Of a stretch of DNA of 64,000 nt, positions 1-5,935 are shown piece by piece. Where the stretch lies: positions 4,278,001 through 4,342,000 of the forward strand of contig NZ_CP107918.1 of NCBI RefSeq assembly GCF_036014195.1. Direction: 5' to 3'. A model generated the notes under the pieces. The model made no database searches, was not told where the DNA came from, and was given only the letters and a program-made list of their open reading frames with translations. Position 1 is the first letter of the stretch. Each line of letters starts with the position of its first letter. The translations under genes and the position numbers were made by a program. The DNA comes from Streptomyces sp. NBC_00442. GTDB taxonomy: Bacteria; Actinomycetota; Actinomycetes; Streptomycetales; Streptomycetaceae.

Positions 1-582
1 ACCGGCACGACGTTCTGCGCGGGCGCCGACCTGAAGGCGCCGCCCGATCCCGAGGCCTTCGTCGCCCTGATGCGTGCCGTGGTCGCCCTGCGCAAGCCGG
101 TCGTGGCGCGGGTGACCGGCCACGTCCGCGCGGGCGGCCTCGGGCTGCTCGCGGCCTGCGACATCGCCGTCGCGGGGCCCGATTCGTCGTACGCGTTCAC
201 CGAGGCGCGGCTCGGTCTCGCGCCGGCGGTGATCTCCATGCCGGTGCTGCCCCGCATGGACCCGCGCGCCGCGAGCCGCTACTACCTGACGGGGGAGCGG
301 TTCGGCGCGGCGGAGGCGGCCCGCACGGGCCTGGTCACGATCGCCGTCGCCGCCGGTGACGACATCGACGAAGCCCTCGAACCGGTCCTCGACGGGCTGC
401 GCAGGTCCTCGCCCGAGGGCCTGGCCGCGTCGAAGGCTCTGGTCACGGCTACCGTGTCGGAGACCTTCGACCGCTGGTCGAAGGAGCTGACCGCCCGCTC
501 GGCGTCCCTCTTCGCCTCCGCCGAGGCGCGGGAGGGAGTGACGGCCTTCCTCGAACGACGGGACCCCGCATGGGTGTTGTGA
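1..582 (+). CDS. Enoyl-CoA hydratase/isomerase family protein (5' end outside window)
   Basis: The reading frame is open from base 1, so the N-terminus lies outside the window. The visible 193 codons belong to the crotonase family, which hydrates or isomerises enoyl-CoA esters in the cytoplasm. The family's CoA-binding loop is visible at the very start (TFCAGADLKAPP), followed by the oxyanion-hole segment RVTGHVRAGGLGLLAACDIAVA and the FTEARLGLAPA block. The C-terminal helical part ends with FLERRDPAW, a typical crotonase terminus. The stop overlaps the start of a TetR gene, so the two are probably co-transcribed and the regulator may sense an acyl-CoA of the same pathway. The substrate cannot be told from the sequence. 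Confidence 0.85.
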   Translation, partial: TGTTFCAGADLKAPPDPEAFVALMRAVVALRKPVVARVTGHVRAGGLGLLAACDIAVAGPDSSYAFTEARLGLAPAVISMPVLPRMDPRAASRYYLTGERFGAAEAARTGLVTIAVAAGDDIDEALEPVLDGLRRSSPEGLAASKALVTATVSETFDRWSKELTARSASLFASAEAREGVTAFLERRDPAWVL

Positions 583-1169
583 CCCCACCGAAGACCCCAC
601 CGAAGACCCCCAAGCAGGATCGCAGCCGGGCCACCCGGCAGCGCCTCCTGGAGGCGGCCGTGGCGTGCCTGGCCGAGCACGGCTGGGCGGGGTCCACGGT
701 GTCGGTGGTCGCCGAGCGCGCCGGGGTCTCGCGGGGCGCGGCCCAGCACCACTTCCCCACCCGCGAGGACCTCTTCACGGCGGCGGTCGAGTACGTCGCC
801 GAGCAGCGCTCCCACGCACTGCGCGCCCTGGACCGCAGCGACCGCGGCGAGGTCGTGGCGGCCCTCGTCGGGCTCTACACGGGCCCGCTGTTCCGGGCCG
901 CGCTCCACCTGTGGGTCGCCGCGGCCAACGAGCCCCAGCTGCACGCGCGGGTGACGGAGCTGGAGGCGAGGGTGGGCCGCGAGTCGCACCGCATCGCGGT
1001 GGAACTGCTCGCCGCCGACGAGTCCGTACCGGGGGTGCGGGAGACGGTGCAGGGCTTCCTCGACATGGCGCGTGGCCTGGGCCTGGCCAATGTGCTCACC
1101 GACGACGCGGCGCGCCGGGAGCGGGTCGTGGCGCAGTGGGCGGTGCTCCTGGACGAGGCACTGCGGTAG
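570..1169 (+). CDS. TetR-family transcriptional regulator
   Basis: A 199-residue one-component regulator. The N-terminal helix-turn-helix is typical of TetR: RATRQRLLEAAVACLAEHGWAGSTVSVVAERAGVSRGAAQHHFPTREDLF in outline, at about residues 13-62. The C-terminal ligand-binding half is helical and ends MARGLGLANVL...WAVLLDEAL, a form common in regulators of acyl-CoA metabolism. The ATG at 570 overlaps the preceding enoyl-CoA hydratase stop by 13 bases, so translation is probably coupled and the regulator likely controls its own operon. The ligand is unknown. The gene ends only 9 bp from the convergent TetR gene on the other strand. Confidence 0.85.
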   Translation: MGVVTPPKTPPKTPKQDRSRATRQRLLEAAVACLAEHGWAGSTVSVVAERAGVSRGAAQHHFPTREDLFTAAVEYVAEQRSHALRALDRSDRGEVVAALVGLYTGPLFRAALHLWVAAANEPQLHARVTELEARVGRESHRIAVELLAADESVPGVRETVQGFLDMARGLGLANVLTDDAARRERVVAQWAVLLDEALR

Positions 1170-1178
1170 GGGCGCCCT

Positions 1179-1811
1179 TCAGGGGGTCCCGGTTGTGTCG
1201 GTGGCACCGGTTGTATCGGTTGCACCGGTTGTGCCGCCGGGGCTGCCGAGGAGGCGTTCGACGAGGAGCTCCGGGTAGCCGGCGGCCGGCGGTTCGACGC
1301 CGAAGATCGCGCGCAGGTAGAGCGGCGCGATGAGCTGGTCGAGGATCCGGTCGAGCGGCGGCGGGTCCTCGCCGCGGGCCGCGGCCCGCTCCCGGATGGC
1401 CTCGATGGCGTCGGTGCGGCGCCGGAAGTGCCGGCCGCGCTCGCCCTGCGCCTCGGCGCTGCCCGGCATGGACAGGGCGACGGCGCGGATGAGGAGCCGG
1501 CCCTCGGGCTTGCGGATGCTGGCGACCCCGGCGGCGGCCCACGCGGTGAGGTCGCCGCGCAGGGTGCCGGTGTCGGGCAGCGGCCAGTCCCGTTCGAGGC
1601 GGGTGACGACGACGTCGGCGAGGAGCGCCTCCTGGCTGCCCCAACGGCGGTAGAGGCTCGTGTGGTTGACGCCGGCGCGCTGGGCGATCGCGGGGATGGT
1701 GAGGTCGCCGCCGCCCGGGTCGGACAGCAGGTCGACGACGGCCTGGTGGACGGCGGCGCGGACTTGTTCGGGGCTCTTACGGATGCGGGGTGTCGGCTGG
1801 TTCGGGCTCAC
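1179..1811 (-). CDS. TetR-family repressor divergent from the alpha/beta hydrolase gene
   Basis: A 210-residue protein with a GTG start at 1811. Residues about 10-55 form a TetR helix-turn-helix (QVRAAVHQAVVDLLSD..., AGVNHTSLYRRWGSQEALL). The effector domain resembles the TetR_C_11/16 type (PDTGTLRGDLTAW, LLIRAVALSMP, LDQLIAPLYLRAIFG). The C-terminus carries a low-complexity tail of repeated TTGATDTTGA units, so its length may vary between strains. The gene is transcribed away from the alpha/beta hydrolase, and the short space between them holds two AAGCA-type inverted repeats, the usual layout of a TetR repressor controlling its divergent neighbour. The ligand is unknown. Confidence 0.85.
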   Translation of the reverse strand: MSPNQPTPRIRKSPEQVRAAVHQAVVDLLSDPGGGDLTIPAIAQRAGVNHTSLYRRWGSQEALLADVVVTRLERDWPLPDTGTLRGDLTAWAAAGVASIRKPEGRLLIRAVALSMPGSAEAQGERGRHFRRRTDAIEAIRERAAARGEDPPPLDRILDQLIAPLYLRAIFGVEPPAAGYPELLVERLLGSPGGTTGATDTTGATDTTGTP

Positions 1812-1822
1812 CCCACCATCGT

Positions 1823-1892
1823 AAGCACATTTATTTGCTTCTCGGCGCCGGAGGGGTCTACAGTCGGCGACGTACGCACAGATCTGTGCTTA
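1823..1892 (+). promoter_or_regulatory. Candidate promoter and two TetR operators for the hydrolase gene
   Basis: Operator 1 at 1823-1840 is an inverted repeat AAGCA-N8-TGCTT. Operator 2 at 1876-1889 is the perfect palindrome GCACAGATCTGTGC, extended to 1873-1892 with one mismatch. Both sites carry the half-site TAAGCACA (1822-1829, and inverted at 1885-1892). A plausible promoter lies between: TTGCTT at 1835-1840, 18 bp, TACAGT at 1859-1864. Operator 1 would cover the -35 and operator 2 the start site. Assignment to the adjacent TetR is inference. Confidence 0.5.
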
Positions 1893-1903
1893 AGGAGAGA
1901 GCC

Positions 1904-3127
1904 ATGCAGCAGCTTCTGTTCCCCGGCAACATCCAGTTCTGGTACGAGACCCTGCGGTCGATGAGCCACATCGCGTACGGCGGCGCCGACTTCGGCGAGG
2001 TCGTCTCCACCGCCGAGCGCATCACCGAGGGCGACTACGACAGCTGGTACACCGAGTGGCTCGCCACCGCCGACCGGGTGGACGCCGAGGCCCGGAAGGC
2101 GCTCGACGCCGGTCACCGGATCAGCGCGCGGGACGGCTTCCTGCGGGCGTCCAACTACTACCGGTCGGCGGAGTTCTTCCTCCACGGCAACCCGTGCGAC
2201 GCCCGCCACGACCACGCCTACGACCGCAGCGTGGCCTGCTTCCGCGCGGCGGCGCAGCTCTTCACCCCGCGCATCGAGCCGGTCGCCATCCCGTACGAGG
2301 GCACCACGCTGCCGGGCTACCTCTACCGGGCCGGCGCCCCCGGCGAGCCGCGCCCGACCCTGATCATGCACAGCGGGTTCGACGGCACCGCCGAGGAGCT
2401 CCACTTCAGCGGCGCGCTCGCGGCCGTCGAGCGCGGCTACACCGTGCTCACCTTCGACGGGCCCGGGATGCCGGGGCCGCGCCACCACCAGGGCCTGGTC
2501 TTCCGGCCGGACTGGGAGAACGTCATCACCCCCGTGATCGACTTCGCCGAGGGGCTGCCCGAGGTCGACAACAGCCGTATAGCGCTGTTCGGTTCGAGCA
2601 TGGGCGGCCTGCTCGCGCCGCGGGCCGCCGCCTTCGAGCACCGCCTGGCCGCGGTGATCGCCGTCGACGGCGTCTTCGACCTGGGCGAGGTGTCCGTACG
2701 GCACATCCCCGGCGGCCGGGAGGAGGCCGAGCGGCTGCTGCGCGCGGACAGCGCCCCCGAACTCGACGTCGCGCTGGAGGAGTTGATGGAGCGGGACCCC
2801 ATCTCGCGCTGGGCGATGAACCACGGCATGTACGTGATGGGCGTGGACACCCCGCGCGCCTTCAACGCCGCCTACCTCGACTACACCCTGCGGGACGGCA
2901 CGGCCGAGCTGATCCAGTGCCCGACCCTGGTGTGCGACGCCGCGGAGGACGAGTTCTTCCGGGGCCAGCCCGAGGAGCTGTACGCCCGTCTGACCTGCCC
3001 CAAGGAGCTGATGGTCTTCACCGCCGAGGAAGGGGCCGGCGCCCACTGCCACCCCGGCGCCATGCGGCTCGTTCTGGCCCGCGTCCACGACTGGCTGGAC
3101 GGCGTCCTCGCGCGGCCCGCCGCCTGA
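1904..3127 (+). CDS. Alpha/beta hydrolase, FrsA/dipeptidyl-peptidase-like
   Basis: A 407-residue cytoplasmic hydrolase. The ATG at 1904 is preceded by AAGGAGAG at 1892-1899, a strong ribosome site, so upstream in-frame starts are rejected. An N-terminal helical cap of about 130 residues (FWYETLRSMSHIAYGGADFGEV) precedes the alpha/beta-hydrolase core. The oxyanion HSGFDG is near residue 150, the nucleophile elbow is GSSMGG near residue 225, and the Asp (CDAAEDEF) and His (GAGAHCHPGA) regions lie near the C-terminus. This architecture matches the family containing 2,6-dihydropseudooxynicotine hydrolase and FrsA-like proteins, which cleave C-C, ester or amide bonds. The gene is alone and probably repressed by the divergent TetR. 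The substrate is unknown. Confidence 0.8.
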   Translation: MQQLLFPGNIQFWYETLRSMSHIAYGGADFGEVVSTAERITEGDYDSWYTEWLATADRVDAEARKALDAGHRISARDGFLRASNYYRSAEFFLHGNPCDARHDHAYDRSVACFRAAAQLFTPRIEPVAIPYEGTTLPGYLYRAGAPGEPRPTLIMHSGFDGTAEELHFSGALAAVERGYTVLTFDGPGMPGPRHHQGLVFRPDWENVITPVIDFAEGLPEVDNSRIALFGSSMGGLLAPRAAAFEHRLAAVIAVDGVFDLGEVSVRHIPGGREEAERLLRADSAPELDVALEELMERDPISRWAMNHGMYVMGVDTPRAFNAAYLDYTLRDGTAELIQCPTLVCDAAEDEFFRGQPEELYARLTCPKELMVFTAEEGAGAHCHPGAMRLVLARVHDWLDGVLARPAA

Positions 3128-3157
3128 CGCCGTGGGTACGGTGTCCGGACATGCGAA

Positions 3158-3186
3158 GGCCGGCCCCGGGTGACCCGGGGCCGGCC
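3158..3186. terminator. Bidirectional terminator hairpin
   Basis: A perfect 13-bp stem (GGCCGGCCCCGGG with its complement) closed by a TGA loop lies between the hydrolase stop and the convergent rodlin stop. It can serve both genes. Confidence 0.7.
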
Positions 3187-3200
3187 GTCGTTCAGGCTGG

Positions 3201-3611
3201 TCAGCCGTTGCTGACGCCGTTGCCCGAGAGGACCGGGATCTGGTCCAGGATGTGCGACAGCGGCTCGTCGCCCTTGGCCTGGGTGGAGTTCTCGGTGCAC
3301 TGCTGGTTCTGCGGCGCGGAGAGGATCGGCACGTCCTGGAGGACGGTGACCGGGACGAGACCGACGAGGGACGCCAGGTTGGCCTTGACCGGAACGCCGG
3401 CGCAGACCTTGTTCAGCGAGCCCTGGACCAGGGTCATCTGGGGGCTCATGTCGCCGTCGGTCTTCGAGTTGCCGAAGGCCTGCTCGGCACCGTTGCCGCT
3501 GAGCGACGTCGTACCGCCGTCGTTGCCGATCGCCATCGCCTGCGGCGCGGCCATCATCGCGACACCGGAAACGGCTGCGGCGACGGCTGCGGCCGACCAC
3601 AACTTCTGCAT
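3201..3611 (-). CDS. rdl: Rodlin (first of three)
   Basis: A 136-residue rodlin. Rodlins are secreted and, in Streptomyces coelicolor, organise chaplin fibrils into the paired-rodlet layer on aerial hyphae and spores. An N-terminal signal peptide ends near QAMA (about residue 27). The mature protein shows the full rodlin signature: [26 protein letters not shown] in outline, then [34 protein letters not shown], and [13 protein letters not shown] at the C-terminus. Two conserved cysteines are present. The ATG at 3611 has an AGGAG site (ACAGGAGTAGACATG). A CGCAAC-N16-CGTTTC promoter-like element lies about 50 bp upstream. It is more like the rodlin at 4909 than the one at 4172. Confidence 0.95.
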   Translation of the reverse strand: MQKLWSAAAVAAAVSGVAMMAAPQAMAIGNDGGTTSLSGNGAEQAFGNSKTDGDMSPQMTLVQGSLNKVCAGVPVKANLASLVGLVPVTVLQDVPILSAPQNQQCTENSTQAKGDEPLSHILDQIPVLSGNGVSNG

Positions 3612-3656
3612 GTCTACTCCTGTTGGTCTGATTCCACTGACGGGGATCTGTGAAGA

Positions 3657-3684
3657 GAAACGGTAAGAATCTCTTTTGGTTGCG
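3657..3684 (-). promoter_or_regulatory. BldN-like promoter of the first rodlin gene
   Basis: CGCAAC (3684-3679), 16 bp, CGTTTC (3662-3657), reading toward the rodlin start at 3611. The spacing and hexamers agree with the elements before two chaplin genes and another rodlin gene in this window. Confidence 0.5.
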
Positions 3685-3770
3685 CCCTGTCCCCCGGACA
3701 GAGCATTGCGGAATCGACTCCGCCCGATTCGTGGTAATAGGCAGTGACCACGAACCGATGGTGAGGAAAC

Positions 3771-3965
3771 ATGACTGAGACGCAGGGTGCATGGCGCCGG
3801 CAGACTTTCATCCCGATCACCCGTCGACGATTCGAGAGCGAGGCCGCGGCCGAGCCCGTCTATGCGGACCTGGTGCGTTCCTGGGCCGCCGAGGGGCGTA
3901 CCGTCCCGGGCCTGCCGGACTGGGAATGGAACCAGCTCGTCAACGGTTCCTGCTGGCCCTCATGA
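3771..3965 (+). CDS. Small protein of unknown function between rodlin genes
   Basis: A 64-residue frame with ATG at 3771 and a GAGGAA ribosome site seven bases upstream. The protein is Arg/Trp/Glu-rich (WRRQTFIPITRRRFESE, DLVRSWAAEGRTVPGLPDWEWNQL) and has no signal peptide, membrane segment or metal motif, so it is probably cytoplasmic. I do not recognise a family. It is divergent from the first rodlin gene and sits between two rodlin genes, which makes a link with aerial growth possible but unproven. Codon use is typical of Streptomyces (high GC at third positions), which favours a real gene. An ATGA overlap at its end opens a 14-codon frame with the repeated peptide KTSLV. Confidence 0.55.
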   Translation: MTETQGAWRRQTFIPITRRRFESEAAAEPVYADLVRSWAAEGRTVPGLPDWEWNQLVNGSCWPS

Positions 3966-4118
3966 AAACGTCCCTCGTGAAGACGTCCCTCGTGAAAGCG
4001 GCCTGAAGGAGGCCGGCCCGCGTGAAACCGGCCTCGCGATGTCGGCCGCCCGGCCCCGAACATCGCGAAGGACCGGGCCGCCCCTGTGCACCGGCGGCCC
4101 GGCCGTGAACATCAGGGT

Positions 4119-4152
4119 GCCGGACCGCCGAAGGGATTGACAGCGGTCCGGC
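4119..4152. terminator. Hairpin downstream of the second rodlin gene
   Basis: A 10-bp perfect stem GCCGGACCGC/GCGGTCCGGC with a 14-base loop, about 20 bp past the stop of the minus-strand rodlin at 4172. No T-run follows, which is normal in Streptomyces. Confidence 0.5.
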
Positions 4153-4171
4153 CGTCCTGCGGAACCCCGGC

Positions 4172-4585
4172 TCAGTGGTTGGCGGCACCGTTGCCGGAGA
4201 GGACCGGGATCTGGTCCAGGATGTGCGACAGCGGCTCGTCGCCCTTGGCCTGGGTGGAGTTCTCGGTGCACTGCTGGGTCTGCGGCGCGGAGAGGATCGG
4301 CACGTCCTGCAGCACGGTGACCGGCACGAGACCCACGAGGGACGCCAGGTTCGCCTTGGCCGGCAGGGCGATGCAGGGCTTGTTGAACGAACCCTGGATC
4401 AGGCCGATCTGCGGGCTCATGTTGCCGTACGTGGAGGAGTTCCCGTACGCCTGCATCGCGTTGTTGCCGCTGACCGAGGTGGTGCCGTGGTCGTTGCCGA
4501 TCGCCATCGCCTGCGGCGCCATCGCCGCGGACGCGCCGACGACGGACACGCCGACGGCTGCTGCCGCCATAGCCTTCTTGATCAC
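4172..4585 (-). CDS. rdl: Rodlin (second of three)
   Basis: A 137-residue secreted rodlin. I choose the GTG at 4585 because AAGGGA lies seven bases upstream and the signal peptide begins there (MIKKAMAAAAVGVSVVGAS, cleavage near QAMA). The longer upstream frame has no rodlin homology. The mature part holds GNDHGTTSVSGNNAMQAYGNSSTYGNMSPQ in outline, [19 protein letters not shown] and [16 protein letters not shown]. It is the most divergent of the three paralogues (ALPAKANL, NKPCIALP, Tyr replacing Phe and Lys). It is divergent from the third rodlin across a 323-bp space, the same head-to-head layout as rdlA/rdlB in S. coelicolor. Confidence 0.94.
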   Translation of the reverse strand: MIKKAMAAAAVGVSVVGASAAMAPQAMAIGNDHGTTSVSGNNAMQAYGNSSTYGNMSPQIGLIQGSFNKPCIALPAKANLASLVGLVPVTVLQDVPILSAPQTQQCTENSTQAKGDEPLSHILDQIPVLSGNGAANH

Positions 4586-4908
4586 GTCTGGTCCCTTTCT
4601 GGTGGATGCCCCGTACGGAGCCATCTGACCAACTGGCCGATCGGTGGATTGGTTTCTGCCCTTCACTCTTTCGGCCGTACGAAAATGGGGCCGAACGGGT
4701 TCTGTCCGGCTTTGCGGGCTGGGATTATATGGAGATCCGATACGACGGGTCCCGGGCGTTGTGTTCGGTATCCCTCGCGCCTCTTGCGGAACCGTTCGGG
4801 TGAAGCGCCGGAACCAAACCAGGGCGGCGAAGTTGACCAGGCAGTAGTACGGCGCAGTGGATATGAGCGCGGTACTGCACGTGCTCTCCACCAAGAAAAG
4901 GGAAGACC
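4586..4908. promoter_or_regulatory. Divergent rodlin promoter region
   Basis: 323 bp without a credible gene. Toward the plus-strand rodlin there is CGGAAC (4809-4814), 16 bp, AGTTGA (4831-4836). Toward the minus-strand rodlin there is a weaker AGAAAC-N17-AGTTGG ending near 4629. The region is richer in A and T than its surroundings, with TATATGG near 4725. Confidence 0.55.
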
Positions 4909-5322
4909 ATGCTCAAGAAGGTTATGGCCGCGTCCGCTGCCACCGTTTCGCTCGTCGGCGCGTCCGCCATGCTGGCCCCCCAGGCCATGGCCATCGGTGA
5001 CAACCACGGCACGACCTCGCTCAGCGGCAACGGTGCGAAGAGCGCCTTCGGCAACTCGAAGACCGACGGTGACATGAGCCCCCAGCTGTCGCTGGTCCAG
5101 GGCACGCTGAACAAGCCCTGCCTCGGCGTTCCGGTCAAGGCCAACCTGGCGTCCCTCGTCGGTCTCGTCCCGGTCACCGTCCTCCAGGACGTGCCGATCC
5201 TCTCCGCGCCGCAGAACCAGCAGTGCACCGAGAACTCCACCCAGGCCAAGGGCGACGAGCCGCTGTCGCACATCCTGGACCAGATCCCGGTCCTCTCGGG
5301 CAACGGCGCCGGCAACAACTAA
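4909..5322 (+). CDS. rdl: Rodlin (third of three)
   Basis: A 137-residue rodlin with ATG at 4909 and a GGGAAGA ribosome site. Signal peptide [17 protein letters not shown]..., cleavage near QAMA. The mature sequence is nearly the same as the first rodlin: [76 protein letters not shown]. Two cysteines are conserved in all three copies. It is followed by a very strong terminator, so it is a single-gene transcript. By analogy with S. coelicolor rodlins it should be exported from aerial hyphae and assemble with chaplins on the hyphal surface. Confidence 0.95.
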   Translation: MLKKVMAASAATVSLVGASAMLAPQAMAIGDNHGTTSLSGNGAKSAFGNSKTDGDMSPQLSLVQGTLNKPCLGVPVKANLASLVGLVPVTVLQDVPILSAPQNQQCTENSTQAKGDEPLSHILDQIPVLSGNGAGNN

Positions 5323-5338
5323 GTCGTCTGCACGGCCG

Positions 5339-5386
5339 CTCGGGCTGCCGCGGCCCCCTTCGGGGCCGCGGCAGCCCGAGTTCTTT
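5339..5386 (+). terminator. Strong intrinsic terminator of the third rodlin gene
   Basis: A perfect 19-bp stem, arms 5339-5357 and 5362-5380, with a CTTC loop, followed by TTCTTT. It is among the strongest hairpins in the window. Confidence 0.85.
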
Positions 5387-5603
5387 ATCCATCCCAATTG
5401 CCGTGCGGTTAAAGGGCAGAGGCGCGGTGGGCTGCCGCCTCCTGCCATTTGGGTGAGGAAATCGGTGGCGCAGTTCTCCTCGGTTTCCTTTGCCTGGATC
5501 GATCGTTATCAGGTCGTCAACGGCACCTTGGGCGAAAGCTCTGGCAACGCGCCGTGAGCAACGACTGGTTGCGCGACTTTTTGACTGAGGGAAGGAAATC
5601 CAC

Positions 5604-5837
5604 GTGAAGTACATGAAGGCTGCGACGGTTCTGACCGGTCTCGTCCTCGCCGCGGGCGGTGCCGCTCCGGCGTTCGCCGACGCGGGTGCCGAGGGTGCCG
5701 CTGTCGGCAGCCCCGGTGTCCTGTCGGGCAACCTGCTCCAGGTTCCGGTTCACATCCCGGTCAACATCTGCGGCAACACCGTCAACGTCATCGGTCTCCT
5801 GAACCCGGCGTTCGGCAACACCTGCATCAACAAGTGA
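5604..5837 (+). CDS. chp: Short chaplin
   Basis: A 77-residue secreted chaplin. The GTG at 5604 follows GAAGGAAA; an in-frame ATG nine bases later is a possible alternative. Signal peptide of about 27 residues (MKYMKAATVLTGLVLAAGG, cleavage near AFA), then one chaplin domain: GSPGVLSGNLLQVPVHIPVNICGN, NVIGLLNPAFGNTCINK. The two cysteines expected to form an intramolecular disulfide are present. Short chaplins are secreted, self-assemble into amyloid at air-water interfaces and lower surface tension so aerial hyphae can emerge. The C-terminus TCINK resembles ChpH. It lies just upstream of the long His-rich chaplin. Confidence 0.95.
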   Translation: MKYMKAATVLTGLVLAAGGAAPAFADAGAEGAAVGSPGVLSGNLLQVPVHIPVNICGNTVNVIGLLNPAFGNTCINK

Positions 5838-5864
5838 TGTAGCGCCAGGACTCTCCACTCCGAT

Positions 5865-5893
5865 TTTGGGGCGTGCTCACCGCACGCCCCAAA
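5865..5893 (+). terminator. Terminator between short and long chaplin genes
   Basis: A 12-bp perfect stem TTTGGGGCGTGC/GCACGCCCCAAA with loop TCACC. The long chaplin has no obvious separate promoter, so this hairpin may attenuate rather than stop transcription. Confidence 0.65.
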
Positions 5894-5935
5894 GTCGGTT
5901 TCCCCCAACTTTTCCCCGCGACGGAAGACAGCCCA

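Noticed and set aside
5873..5935. Upstream extension of the long chaplin to 5873
   Set aside because: The extension begins inside the terminator hairpin and precedes the obvious signal peptide; the TTG at 5936 has a ribosome site.
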